This document shows positions 1-9,624 of a stretch of 64,000 nt of DNA, in pieces. Every line of letters starts with the position of its first letter. The first letter of the stretch is position 1. A model generated the notes under the pieces. The model worked only from the letters and a program-made list of their open reading frames with translations, did no database searches and was not told the DNA's origin. Made by a program: the position numbers and the translations under genes. Origin of the DNA: Ligilactobacillus animalis KCTC 3501 = DSM 20602 (lineage in GTDB: Bacteria; Bacillota; Bacilli; Lactobacillales; Lactobacillaceae); assembly GCF_001434535.1 (NCBI RefSeq), contig NZ_AYYW01000057.1, positions 1 through 64,000 of the forward strand, given 5' to 3'.

Positions 1-2104
1 TATCGACTCAAAAAACGTTTGTTTTGGAGTCATACAAAACAACATAGCTCTAAAACCCAGGTAGTCACCGAACTTGTTGCTGAATAGTTTTGGAGTCATA
101 CAAAACAACATAGCTCTAAAACTATACTAGCCCCCTTTCCTAACTTGGCCTTGTTTTGGAGTCATACAAAACAACATAGCTCTAAAACCCAGGTAGTCAC
201 CGAACTTGTTGCTGAATAGTTTTGGAGTCATACAAAACAACATAGCTCTAAAACAAACACGGCCTTCAAAAAGCACTTTGTTTTGTTTTGGAGTCATACA
301 AAACAACATAGCTCTAAAACTTTTTTGAGTAATTAGTGGACAATAGCGACGTTTTGGAGTCATACAAAACAACATAGCTCTAAAACGAAATGAAAGAAGA
401 GGTGTTAAAGATTGAAGTTTTGGAGTCATACAAAACAACATAGCTCTAAAACAATGCTTTCAGATTTAAGAGACTCTGGCTCGTTTTGGAGTCATACAAA
501 ACAACATAGCTCTAAAACTATTTACAGTGAAAACTCTCTTTAAAACTGTTTTGGAGTCATACAAAACAACATAGCTCTAAAACCTTACTAATTTTTATCT
601 GATCCGCCGATACGTTTTGGAGTCATACAAAACAACATAGCTCTAAAACTCATCAGCACCTCCGAACAAGCCTACCTCAGTTTTGGAGTCATACAAAACA
701 ACATAGCTCTAAAACAACCTCCATCAGCATTTTGGCCAAAATTACGTTTTGGAGTCATACAAAACAACATAGCTCTAAAACATGACACCATTCAAAACAG
801 CTAATAACATCGTTTTGGAGTCATACAAAACAACATAGCTCTAAAACATTCACCGCCCATCCAATAAACACGCCAATGTTTTGGAGTCATACAAAACAAC
901 ATAGCTCTAAAACTATTCTTCAAAGCTGTTTGAGTCAATTGTTGTTTTGGAGTCATACAAAACAACATAGCTCTAAAACTGGCCAATCTTCCTTGCATAT
1001 ATGCGCAGCGTTTTGGAGTCATACAAAACAACATAGCTCTAAAACTTACAAGTATACATTAATACGTTTTAGTATAGTTTTGGAGTCATACAAAACAACA
1101 TAGCTCTAAAACATCGATATTCAAGATAGTGACATGCCGTTCGTTTTGGAGTCATACAAAACAACATAGCTCTAAAACAACATCGCTAAACAGATTTTTA
1201 ATGCCATTGTTTTGGAGTCATACAAAACAACATAGCTCTAAAACTATAAACACGGCTTTAGTATTAATGCTTTTGTTTTGGAGTCATACAAAACAACATA
1301 GCTCTAAAACAAAGCTACTGTAACGATCAACCCTGCTGATCGTTTTGGAGTCATACAAAACAACATAGCTCTAAAACAGCGCCAACGAAACATCACAATC
1401 AGATGCTGTTTTGGAGTCATACAAAACAACATAGCTCTAAAACGAAATTAGCAAAGCGATTACCGATCGTTGTGTTTTGGAGTCATACAAAACAACATAG
1501 CTCTAAAACTGAATTTCGCTTTACCCCCCCACACAAATAGTTTTGGAGTCATACAAAACAACATAGCTCTAAAACTACTGTGACAAAATCTTTTACATCT
1601 TGCTTGTTTTGGAGTCATACAAAACAACATAGCTCTAAAACATTCATTGATAAATTATTTATAGCTATGTGTTTTGGAGTCATACAAAACAACATAGCTC
1701 TAAAACATCCAACGCAGGTACAATATGCGATCGCTCAGTTTTGGAGTCATACAAAACAACATAGCTCTAAAACCATTAGATGTGATTGCAGACATTATCA
1801 AGAGTTTTGGAGTCATACAAAACAACATAGCTCTAAAACGAGATCATTTGAGATAGTGAAGTGTAACCAGTTTTGGAGTCATACAAAACAACATAGCTCT
1901 AAAACTATCCTTCAAAATAACTCTCATAAACATACGTTTTGGAGTCATACAAAACAACATAGCTCTAAAACGAAAGTAATTAATTTTTTGTCAAAAAAGT
2001 AGGTTTTGGAGTCATACAAAACAACATAGCTCTAAAACCAGTTCTTTAATTCTGTTTCCCAACTTACGGTTTTGGAGTCATACAAAACAACATAGCTCTA
2101 AAAC
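1..2104 (-). CRISPR. CRISPR array 1 (type II-A), 32 repeats in window, incomplete at left edge
   Basis: A 36-nt repeat occurs at a 65-67 nt period starting at 21, 87, 153 and so on to 2069, with spacers of 29-31 nt. On the plus strand it begins GTTTTGGAGTCATAC and ends AGCTCTAAAAC, the reverse complement of the array 2 repeat, so crRNAs are made from the minus strand. There are 32 repeats and 31 complete spacers; bases 1-20 are part of another spacer, so the array continues outside the window. The leader is at the high-coordinate end, so the newest spacers are near 2039-2068. All visible repeats look identical. The spacers at 57-86 and 189-218 are identical to each other. Confidence 0.98.
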
Positions 2105-2184
2105 CTCAAATGCAAAAAAATGTCGTTTTGGTTTCGTAATCGCGCTACTTATCCTAGCAAGATTTCAGTTTTGTATGATTCCAT
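2105..2184 (-). promoter_or_regulatory. Leader of CRISPR array 1
   Basis: Read on the minus strand, this AT-rich block ends TTTGCATTTGAG immediately before the first repeat. ATTTGAG is the leader-anchoring sequence known from type II-A arrays such as those of S. thermophilus. About 78 nt align with the block before array 2, with a shared core TAGCGC(G/A)AT(T/C)ACGAAACC. The outer end holds GGAATCATACAAAAC, nearly the reverse complement of the repeat's 3' half. A possible extended -10 (TGTATAAT, minus strand, near 2220-2227) lies upstream, without a convincing -35. Confidence 0.85.
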
Positions 2185-2280
2185 GTTTTTTCATTAACGT
2201 AATACACAATTCAATTATAATTATACACTACGTTAAGCAAAAATATAACTGTCTAAAATTTTCAGTACTAGATTAATATG

Positions 2281-2328
2281 AAGCATCTCAATTGTTAGAG
2301 TCACTACCTAACTATTGAGATGCTTTTT
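2281..2328 (+). terminator. Strong hairpin with T-tract between array 1 leader and mcrB
   Basis: AAGCATCTCAATTGTTAG (2281-2298) pairs with 2307-2324 at 17 of 18 positions and is followed by a run of T. This is an intrinsic terminator on the plus strand. No gene reads into it from the left, so it would either stop antisense transcription or attenuate the mcrBC message. The rest of 2185-2440 holds two dyads (TTAACGTA at 2194 with TACGTTAA at 2229; ATTAGAAA-AAA-TTTCTAAT at 2334-2352) and no gene that I can see. Confidence 0.7.
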
Positions 2329-2440
2329 AAGAAATTAGAAAAAATTTCTAATGGAACTTTTTTGTCTAAATTTATATGCGTTTTAGGTGCATCGGCTACT
2401 AAGCTTATTGTATGCTATATAAAAACGATGGGGTGACAGG

Positions 2441-4000
2441 ATGGTAAAAATCAATATAAAACACTTTTCGGATTGGTATTTTGAAAATAAATCAGCACTG
2501 TTAAAACGAGCAGAGGCGTGGAAGAAACAAAATATACAGTTGGCAAAAGAATTTTTGAAAGAATGGCCACTTGACCGGATCAAAACAATGGAATTAGACG
2601 AATATGTTATCGGTAGAGGTCCAGCTAACAAGTCACTGTGCTATGAGATCGAAGCTGGAAAATATCGTGATCTACACTTAGGGATCAGGGGTGGCAGCGC
2701 AAATAAGTTCGGTATCTATTGGAATAAAGAGAAGCAAGTTTATTGTAATAAACGTAATCAACCGATTCCAGCTTCTGAACTTGAAGCAGAATTTACAAAG
2801 CTAAAAGCAGATTTAATTGCGATCCTTGAAGCAGGTATAAAAAAAGATTTTGATAGTGCAGAATTTAGTAGTAAAAATTCATTTTTTACACGGCCAGCTA
2901 TCATTACTAAATTATTATGTGCCTATTCAGCTGAAAATACGTATGTAGGAATTAATATGAATTTAGATAATGATAAAATCTGGAAAAAATTATATACCCC
3001 CCAAAAGGAAGGTTGGGTCTATCACCAAAATCATGGATTGACGGTGATGATGATGGAGCGCTTTCCAGAATTGGATGGTTATCATCTAAGTGTTATTTTG
3101 TGGGATTATCATGAATATGTACTCAAGGAAAATAATAATAGAAAAATAAGTGGTTATTGTGAACAATTATTAGCAAGCAAAAATATTATTTTACATGGAG
3201 CTCCTGGAACGGGAAAAACGTATTTAGCTAAAAATATCGCAGCTGAACTGATTTCTAATGGAAAAGTGAATAATATAAATAATCTAACTGAAACACAGCG
3301 ACGACAGCTAGGCTTCGTACAATTCCATCCGAGTTATGATTACACCGATTTTGTCGAAGGATTGCGTCCGGCGAGTACCATTGGGGGAGTTGTGAGCTTC
3401 GAATTAAAATCTGGAAGTTTTAAACGTTTTGTTGAACAAGCCTTAAATGACTTAGATAGCACTTATGTATTTATTATTGATGAGATCAATCGTAGTGAGA
3501 TAGCTAGAGTTTTTGGTGAGTTATTTTTCTCTATCGATCCTGAGTATCGTGGTCATAAAGATGGAGTTTATACGCAATATGCTAATTTACATGCTGATCC
3601 GACAGAAAAGTTCTATGTACCAGAGAATGTATATATTATTGGAACAATGAACGATATTGACCGTTCAGTTGATACGTTTGATTTTGCGATGAGGCGTCGT
3701 TTTACTTTTTTAGAAATCACAGCGCAAACTTCAGCTGAAAATATGCTAGCAAATGATACTATCAAAGAAATACTTTCACACCTGAATACTGCGATCATTG
3801 CTCCAGAAGTTGGGCTCACCAAAGATTATCAGATCGGTGCTAGTTATTTTTTGAAACTTGATATTGGTGAAGAAACATTAGAACATTTATGGGAAACCAA
3901 ATTATGTCCATTATTAAATGACTATTTTAGAGAGGATCATAAAGCAAGTGAAAAATTAGCTTTTCTAGGTAGAGCATATTTTGCTGGAGTAGATGAATGA
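2441..4000 (+). CDS. mcrB: McrB-like AAA+ GTPase subunit of a modification-dependent restriction enzyme
   Basis: This 519-residue protein is the motor and recognition subunit of a McrBC-type system, which in the known family cuts DNA carrying modified cytosine using GTP-driven translocation. Residues from about 250 form the AAA+ domain: Walker A GAPGTGKT at 253-260, the McrB-typical QFHPSYDYTDFVEGLRP, Walker B FIIDEINRSE with D347-E348, and GTMNDIDRSVDTFDFAMRRRF near the sensor and arginine finger. The N-terminal 200 residues resemble the MrcB N-terminal DUF3578 type (DLHLGIRGGSANKFG) rather than the E. coli McrB recognition domain, so the modification read is unknown. The ATG follows GGGGTGACAGG. 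The gene overlaps mcrC by 4 nt (ATGA). By eye it is AT-richer than the housekeeping genes, fitting an acquired defence cassette. Confidence 0.9.
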   Translation: MVKINIKHFSDWYFENKSALLKRAEAWKKQNIQLAKEFLKEWPLDRIKTMELDEYVIGRGPANKSLCYEIEAGKYRDLHLGIRGGSANKFGIYWNKEKQVYCNKRNQPIPASELEAEFTKLKADLIAILEAGIKKDFDSAEFSSKNSFFTRPAIITKLLCAYSAENTYVGINMNLDNDKIWKKLYTPQKEGWVYHQNHGLTVMMMERFPELDGYHLSVILWDYHEYVLKENNNRKISGYCEQLLASKNIILHGAPGTGKTYLAKNIAAELISNGKVNNINNLTETQRRQLGFVQFHPSYDYTDFVEGLRPASTIGGVVSFELKSGSFKRFVEQALNDLDSTYVFIIDEINRSEIARVFGELFFSIDPEYRGHKDGVYTQYANLHADPTEKFYVPENVYIIGTMNDIDRSVDTFDFAMRRRFTFLEITAQTSAENMLANDTIKEILSHLNTAIIAPEVGLTKDYQIGASYFLKLDIGEETLEHLWETKLCPLLNDYFREDHKASEKLAFLGRAYFAGVDE

Positions 4001-5253
4001 TAGTATTATATGATAATCGTGAATTTGATATTGATTTGTTAGGAAATGAGCTAGCTTCAAAATTAGTAGGACGTTCCTTGCGTGAATTGGAGAATGAAGA
4101 TTTTCTAGTGTTTCCACCAAGTATAGCTAAAAGTGATACAACGATCTTTTCAGCGATCAATGGTAAAACGACAACAGGAAATCTAGTCGGTTTTTTGAGT
4201 GATGGGAAACAAAATGTTGTGATCAAATCTAGATTTAGTGAGTATGCTGATGATGATTATTTTTTGACCTACATGTTGGAAAAAGTCTTAAATTATAGTA
4301 TCATCGATAGTTTTCAAGGAAGTTCCGAAAAAAATCCTTACTACAATTTACTATTACTACTATTTCCATATTATATGAATATTGCGATGCAAAAAGGACC
4401 ATATAAAGAATACGTAAAGCGAAACTACAATAATGCTGATTTTCGAGGCCGGATCAACATTTCAAAACAGCTCAAAAGGAATATACCCTTTTCAGGCCAA
4501 ATTGCGTATCAAGTAAGTGAACTCAGTTATGATAATGATTTAATGCAGTTGGTACGACATGCATTAGAAAAAGTTAGTGAACGCTTACCGAATTTGATAA
4601 ATTCAAAAGTTGAAACACGTAAGAATGTTTCGCTGATAAGGCAGGCGACCCCAAGCTATTCTAAAGTGCAAATTATGTCTGTTTTACAAAAAAATATTAG
4701 AAATGAGATTCGACATGATTATTTTAGTGAATATATCTCACTACAGAAATTATGTATCCAGATCTTAAAGGAAAATGGAGTGGGAGATAGTAATAAAAAA
4801 TTTTATGGGATCATTGTAGATATTGCTTGGCTATGGGAGGAATATATTGCAACGATAACAAAATGGAAACACTATGGTATGGAGAGGGAGCTAGAGACAT
4901 TATACCTATTTAGAGACTCTAGAAATCATCATCGATATCCAGATTTTATCGTGGAAAATATTCCGATCGATACAAAATATAAGTTTGAGCTTGATACAGT
5001 GAATGATTATAATCAGCTCATCACTTATTTGCATATTATAAATAAAAGTCAAAGTTCTACGATGCAGGCGGGCTTTTTGCAACCGACAACAAGTTATGAC
5101 CAAACGTGGCAACAACTAGGAACACTAGAAGGGCTAGGTGGGAATTTATTTACCTATAAATTTTATGTTCCACAACAGGTCGATAGCTACGAGAATTTTG
5201 TTAGGAATATAAGGAAAGTAGAAAAACAGTTGAAAGATTATTTTGCAGATTAA
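3997..5253 (+). CDS. mcrC: McrC-like nuclease subunit
   Basis: This 418-residue protein is the endonuclease partner that assembles on McrB hexamers and cleaves the DNA. The N-terminal part carries McrC-like features (FSAINGKTTTGNLVGFL). The PD-(D/E)xK nuclease motif is visible as YPDFIV with D316, followed by IDTKYK with D325 and K327, in the C-terminal third. The length is normal for the family and the frame is intact. Translation is coupled to mcrB through the ATGA overlap. The stop codon lies only 21 nt before the repeat-like element at 5275, so the mcrBC transcript should carry that element in its 3' end. No methyltransferase gene accompanies the pair, as expected for a type IV system. 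Confidence 0.9.
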   Translation: MIVLYDNREFDIDLLGNELASKLVGRSLRELENEDFLVFPPSIAKSDTTIFSAINGKTTTGNLVGFLSDGKQNVVIKSRFSEYADDDYFLTYMLEKVLNYSIIDSFQGSSEKNPYYNLLLLLFPYYMNIAMQKGPYKEYVKRNYNNADFRGRINISKQLKRNIPFSGQIAYQVSELSYDNDLMQLVRHALEKVSERLPNLINSKVETRKNVSLIRQATPSYSKVQIMSVLQKNIRNEIRHDYFSEYISLQKLCIQILKENGVGDSNKKFYGIIVDIAWLWEEYIATITKWKHYGMERELETLYLFRDSRNHHRYPDFIVENIPIDTKYKFELDTVNDYNQLITYLHIINKSQSSTMQAGFLQPTTSYDQTWQQLGTLEGLGGNLFTYKFYVPQQVDSYENFVRNIRKVEKQLKDYFAD

Positions 5254-5274
5254 ATGTCTTTATCTGCTTTATTT

Positions 5275-5294
5275 ATTTTAGAGTTATGTTGTTT
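5275..5294 (+). repeat. Solitary degenerate CRISPR repeat (5' half) downstream of mcrC
   Basis: ATTTTAGAGTTATGTTGTTT matches the first 20 nt of the array repeat at 18 positions. Repeat G1 is A here and C10 is T. Against the tracrRNA encoded at 5545-5640, G1 pairs as G-U and the A would pair A-U; C10 pairs C-G and the T would pair U-G, so both changes keep the duplex. There is no second repeat nearby, and the upstream neighbour is the mcrC coding sequence rather than a spacer. It is in the crRNA sense of the plus strand. The 20 nt in guide position are 5255-5274. Confidence 0.7.
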
Positions 5295-5296
5295 AG

Positions 5297-5332
5297 CGCC
5301 TCGATTCTACCAAAAGGATCAAGGTGTTTTTT
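5297..5332 (+). terminator. Intrinsic terminator fused to the degenerate repeat (end of mcrBC transcript)
   Basis: CGCCTCGAT (5297-5305) pairs with ATCAAGGTG (5318-5326), allowing one mismatch and one G-U pair, and is followed by six T. It starts two bases after the repeat-like element. This is the first credible stop for the mcrBC message. The remainder, 5333-5543, holds a small hairpin (ACCGTA-AAAAG-TACGGT) and a dyad TTTACTA-AAAA-TAGTAAA at 5493-5510, but no gene that I can see. Confidence 0.6.
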
Positions 5333-5544
5333 GTGTGACCGTAAAAAGTACGGTGGGCTTAATAATTTTGGCTAGTAATACACTTATCAAGACTAAAAAT
5401 ATGTAAAATTGTTGAGATGATCAGCTTGATATTTAAGATAAAAAAGGTTGCTAAAAAAATCTATTTAAATGAAGTGATATTATTAGGTTTTATTTACTAA
5501 AAATAGTAAAATAGAGGAGAAGTAAATAAGAAGTTTTACAAAAC

Positions 5545-5640
5545 AAAAAAAGCGCCGAAACGGCGCGCGCAAGATAAAACTTGTTGATTACGGATTAAAC
5601 CTTATTTTAACTTCGCTAATGTTGTTTTGTATAACTCCAC
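5545..5640 (-). ncRNA. tracrRNA for the type II-A system
   Basis: On the minus strand the order matches the S. pyogenes tracrRNA. First comes an anti-repeat (GGAGTTATACAAAACAACAT, pairing with the CRISPR repeat and with one bulged U), then GCGAAGTTAAAATAAGG, a nexus hairpin ending AATCCG, TAATCAACAAG with a small CAAG-TTTTA-TCTTG hairpin, and a GC-rich terminator GCGCCGTTTCGGCGC with seven T. It lies immediately upstream of cas9 and is antisense to the cas9 leader. The 5' end is not fixed: the promoter would sit around 5645-5690, overlapping the cas9 ribosome binding site, and I saw only a weak -10. Confidence 0.92.
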
Positions 5641-5679
5641 TAGTAATAATAGCATAAAAATGAAAGGATGGGAAGTAAT

Positions 5680-8600
5680 ATGCTGAAAAAAGATTATAGT
5701 ATTGGGTTGGATATTGGGACAAACTCAGTGGGACATGCTGTAGTTACTGATGATTATAAAGTTCCTACCAAAAAGATGAAAGTTTTTGGGGATACATCTA
5801 AAAAAACGATCAAGAAAAACATGCTGGGAGTTTTACTGTTCAATGAAGGACAGACGGCAGCTGATACCCGTTTGAAGCGCGGGACTCGCCGGCGCTATAC
5901 CCGGCGAAAAAATCGTTTGCGCTATTTACAAGAGATCTTTGCACCAGAATTGGCTAAGGTCGATCCTAATTTCTTATATCGACTAGAAGAAAGTTCACTG
6001 GTGGCTGAAGATAAGAAGTATGATGTGTATCCTATCTTTGGAAAGCGTGAAGAAGAATTACTGTATCATGATACATATAAGACGATCTATCACTTACGCA
6101 GTGCACTAGCTAATAATGATCAACCAGCTGATCTAAGATTGGTTTATTTGGCTTTAGCACATATTATCAAGTATCGGGGGAATTTTTTACTGGAAGGTGA
6201 AATTGATCTAAGAACTACTGATATCAACAAAGTATTTGCGGAGTTCAGTGAAACTCTAAATGAGAATAGTGATGAAAATTTGGGTAAACTAGATGTTGCT
6301 GATATCTTCAAAAATAATACATTCTCAAAAACAAAAAAATCTGAAGAACTGCTGAAACTTAGTGGGGCTAAGAAAAATCAACTAGCTCATCAATTATTCA
6401 AGATGATGGTCGGCAATATGGGTAGCTTCAAGAAAGTGCTAGGGACCGATGAAGAACACAAATTATCCTTTGGAAAGGATACATACGAAGATGATTTGAA
6501 TGACTTATTGGCTGAAGCTGGTGATCAATATTTAGATATCTTTGTTGCTGCTAAGAAAGTGTATGATGCAGCTATTTTGGCAAGTATTTTAGATGTAAAA
6601 GATACGCAAACAAAGACTGTTTTCTCACAAGCGATGATCGAACGCTATGAAGAACATCAAAAAGACCTAATTGAATTGAAACGAGTCTTTAAAAAATATC
6701 TTCCTGAGAAATGTCATGACTTTTTCAGTGAACCTAAGATCAGTGGTTATGCGGGATATATTGATGGCAAAGTAAGTGAAGAAGATTTCTATAAGTATAC
6801 TAAGAAGACTTTGAAGGGGATCCCTGAGACAGAAGAGATCTTACAAAAGATCGATGCTAATAATTATTTGCGAAAACAAAGAACATTTGATAATGGTGCG
6901 ATCCCGCATCAAGTCCATTTAAAAGAACTAGTGGCAATAGTTGAAAATCAAGGTAAATACTATCCTTTCTTACGTGAAAATAAAGATAAGTTTGAAAAGA
7001 TCTTAAACTTCCGAATCCCGTATTATGTTGGGCCTTTAGCGCGCGGAAACAGTAAATTTGCATGGTTGACCCGAGCTGGTGAAGGAAAAATAACACCATA
7101 TAACTTTGATGAAATGATCGACAAGGAGACTTCAGCTGAAGATTTCATTAAACACATGACGATCAACGATCTATATCTACCGACTGAGCCAGTTTTGCCT
7201 AAGCATAGTTTATTATATGAGAGATACACTATCTTTAATGAGTTAGCTGGTGTCAGATATGTGACTGAAAATGGTGAGGCTAAGTATTTTGATGCCCAAA
7301 CCAAGCGCTCGATCTTTGAACTTTTTAAATTAGACCGAAAAGTAAGTGAAAAAATGGTTATTAAGCATCTGAAAGTTGTTATGCCAGCCATCAGGATCCA
7401 AGCTTTGAAAGGGTTGGACAACGGAAAATTCAACGCTTCTTACGGAACCTATAAAGATTTAGTTGATATGGGTGTTGCGCCAGAACTTTTAAATGATGAA
7501 GTAAATAGTGAAAAGTGGGAAGATATCATCAAGACTCTAACTATCTTTGAAGGACGCAAATTGATCAAACGTCGCTTAGAAAACTATCGTGACTTTTTAG
7601 GCGAAGATATATTACGTAAATTGAGTCGGAAAAAATATACGGGGTGGGGGCGCCTTTCAGCTAAGCTGTTGGATGGTATCTATGACAAAAAGACACATAA
7701 GACGATCTTAGATTGTTTGATGACTGAAGATTACAGTCAAAATTTCATGCAATTGATCAATGATGATAACTATTCATTCAAGGAAACGATCAAAAATGCC
7801 CAAGTGATCGAAAAAGAGGAAACTTTGGCTAAAACTGTACAGGAATTACCTGGAAGTCCAGCTATTAAGAAGGGGATCTTACAGAGTTTAGAGATCGTTG
7901 ATGAGATCATCAAAGTCATGGGATATAAGCCTAAAAGTATTGTAGTCGAAATGGCGCGTGAAACCCAGAAAACGCATGGGACACGGAAACGTGAAGATCG
8001 AGTGCAACAGATTGTGGAAAACTTAAAAGATGCTAATGAATTACCTGAAAAATTGCCAAGTAATGCTGAATTGAGTGATGAAAGAAAGTACTTGTATTGC
8101 TTACAAAATGGACGTGATATGTATACCGGGGCTCCTCTAGACTATGACCATTTGCAGTTTTATGATGTTGACCATATTATTCCGCAGAGCTTTTTGAAAG
8201 ATGATTCAATCGAAAATAAGGTCTTAACGATCAAAAAAGAAAATGTCCGTAAGACTAATGGTCTGCCAAGTGAAGCCGTGATCCAAAAGATGGGAAGTTT
8301 CTGGAAAAAATTGTTAGATGCTGGAGCTATGACCAACAAAAAATATGACAATCTACGGCGTAATCTTCATGGCGGATTGAATGAAAAACTAAAAGAACGT
8401 TTTATCGAACGCCAATTGGTCGAAACACGGCAGATCACTAAATATGTGGCACAGCTCTTAGACCAACGACTAAATTATGATGGAAATGGTGTTGAACTTG
8501 ATGAAAAAATTGCGATCGTTACTCTAAAAGCTCAGTTAGCTTCGCAATTTAGGAGCGAATTCAAACTGCGCAAAGTAAGAGCGCTCAATAATTTACATCA

Positions 8601-9624
8601 TGCTCACGATGCTTATCTTAATGCTATTGTAGCCAATTTGATCATGGCAAAATATCCCGAATTGGAGCCAGAATTTGTCTATGGTAAGTACCGCAAAGCT
8701 AAGTTTAAAGGTTTAGGCAAAGCTACAGCTAAAAATACCTTATATGCTAACGTTTTATATTTCTTAAAAGAGAATGAAGTATATCCTTTCTGGGATAAAG
8801 CACGTGATCTCCCAACGATCAAGCGTTATTTATATCGGGCACAAGTTAATAAAGTTCGCAAAGCTGAACGCCAAATCGGTGGCTTTTCTGATGAAATGTT
8901 GGTACCTAAGAGTGATTCAGGTAAGCTACTGCCACGAAAAGAAGGGCTCGATCCAGTTAAATATGGTGGCTATGCCAAAGCGGTAGAAAGTTATGCGGTT
9001 TTGATCACTGCAGATGAAGTCAAAAAAGGCAAAACAAAGAAAGTGAAAACTTTAGTAAATATTCCGATCATAGATAGTAAGAAATATGAGGCTGATCCAA
9101 CTGCATATTTAGCTAGTCGTGGGTATACAAACGTCACAAATAGTTTTATTTTGCCTAAGTATAGTCTGCTTGAAGATCCAGAAGGTCGTCGTCGTTATCT
9201 AGCAAGTTTCAAGGAATTTCAAAAAGCAAATGAATTGATCTTGCCACAGCATCTAGTAGAGTTGCTCTATTGGGTCAATGCAAAAGATGGAGAGCAAAAA
9301 TTAGAGGATCATAAAGCTGAATTTAAAGAATTATTTGATAAGATCATGGAGTTTGCGGATAAGTATGTTGTTGCACCTAAAAATTCAGAAAAGATCAGAC
9401 GCTTATACGAAGAAAATCAAGATGCTACCCCAATGGAATTGGGTAAGAACTTTGTTGAGCTCTTGAGATATACAGCTGATGGTGCTGCGAGCGATTTCAA
9501 ATTCTTTGGCGAAAATATTCCACGGAAACGATATAATTCGGCAGGAAGTTTGCTCAATGGAACATTGATCTATCAGTCAAAAACGGGGTTATATGAAACA
9601 AGGATCGATCTAGGTAAATTATAA
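5680..9624 (+). CDS. cas9: CRISPR-associated endonuclease Cas9 (type II-A)
   Basis: This is the RNA-guided double-strand nuclease of the system, 1314 residues and close to S. pyogenes Cas9 in organisation. RuvC-I is [10 protein letters not shown] with D11, followed by the arginine-rich bridge helix ([18 protein letters not shown]). RuvC-II is VVEMARE with E757, HNH is DVDHIIPQ with H832, and RuvC-III is [10 protein letters not shown] with H974 and D977. The C-terminal PRKRYNS places R1282 and R1284 where S. pyogenes has the two PAM-reading arginines, so an NGG PAM is expected. I chose the ATG at 5680 because AAAGGATGGGAAG is well spaced for it, whereas the ATG at 5668 directly abuts that box. 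The stop overlaps cas1 by one base (TAATG). Confidence 0.97.
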   Translation: MLKKDYSIGLDIGTNSVGHAVVTDDYKVPTKKMKVFGDTSKKTIKKNMLGVLLFNEGQTAADTRLKRGTRRRYTRRKNRLRYLQEIFAPELAKVDPNFLYRLEESSLVAEDKKYDVYPIFGKREEELLYHDTYKTIYHLRSALANNDQPADLRLVYLALAHIIKYRGNFLLEGEIDLRTTDINKVFAEFSETLNENSDENLGKLDVADIFKNNTFSKTKKSEELLKLSGAKKNQLAHQLFKMMVGNMGSFKKVLGTDEEHKLSFGKDTYEDDLNDLLAEAGDQYLDIFVAAKKVYDAAILASILDVKDTQTKTVFSQAMIERYEEHQKDLIELKRVFKKYLPEKCHDFFSEPKISGYAGYIDGKVSEEDFYKYTKKTLKGIPETEEILQKIDANNYLRKQRTFDNGAIPHQVHLKELVAIVENQGKYYPFLRENKDKFEKILNFRIPYYVGPLARGNSKFAWLTRAGEGKITPYNFDEMIDKETSAEDFIKHMTINDLYLPTEPVLPKHSLLYERYTIFNELAGVRYVTENGEAKYFDAQTKRSIFELFKLDRKVSEKMVIKHLKVVMPAIRIQALKGLDNGKFNASYGTYKDLVDMGVAPELLNDEVNSEKWEDIIKTLTIFEGRKLIKRRLENYRDFLGEDILRKLSRKKYTGWGRLSAKLLDGIYDKKTHKTILDCLMTEDYSQNFMQLINDDNYSFKETIKNAQVIEKEETLAKTVQELPGSPAIKKGILQSLEIVDEIIKVMGYKPKSIVVEMARETQKTHGTRKREDRVQQIVENLKDANELPEKLPSNAELSDERKYLYCLQNGRDMYTGAPLDYDHLQFYDVDHIIPQSFLKDDSIENKVLTIKKENVRKTNGLPSEAVIQKMGSFWKKLLDAGAMTNKKYDNLRRNLHGGLNEKLKERFIERQLVETRQITKYVAQLLDQRLNYDGNGVELDEKIAIVTLKAQLASQFRSEFKLRKVRALNNLHHAHDAYLNAIVANLIMAKYPELEPEFVYGKYRKAKFKGLGKATAKNTLYANVLYFLKENEVYPFWDKARDLPTIKRYLYRAQVNKVRKAERQIGGFSDEMLVPKSDSGKLLPRKEGLDPVKYGGYAKAVESYAVLITADEVKKGKTKKVKTLVNIPIIDSKKYEADPTAYLASRGYTNVTNSFILPKYSLLEDPEGRRRYLASFKEFQKANELILPQHLVELLYWVNAKDGEQKLEDHKAEFKELFDKIMEFADKYVVAPKNSEKIRRLYEENQDATPMELGKNFVELLRYTADGAASDFKFFGENIPRKRYNSAGSLLNGTLIYQSKTGLYETRIDLGKL

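Noticed and set aside
127-2002. Open frames across CRISPR array 1 encoding repeated FWSHTKQHSSKT or LFCMTPK units
   Set aside because: Repeat plus spacer lengths are near multiples of three, so frames stay open by chance. They are translations of the repeats, with no ribosome binding sites.
5275-5294. Second tracrRNA on the minus strand at the degenerate repeat
   Set aside because: The minus strand here lacks the nexus and terminator hairpins of a tracrRNA; the plus-strand reading, with its terminator, is the coherent one.
5668-5679. ATG at 5668 as the cas9 start
   Set aside because: The ribosome binding site AAAGG directly abuts it; the ATG at 5680 has proper spacing and gives the usual Cas9 N-terminus.
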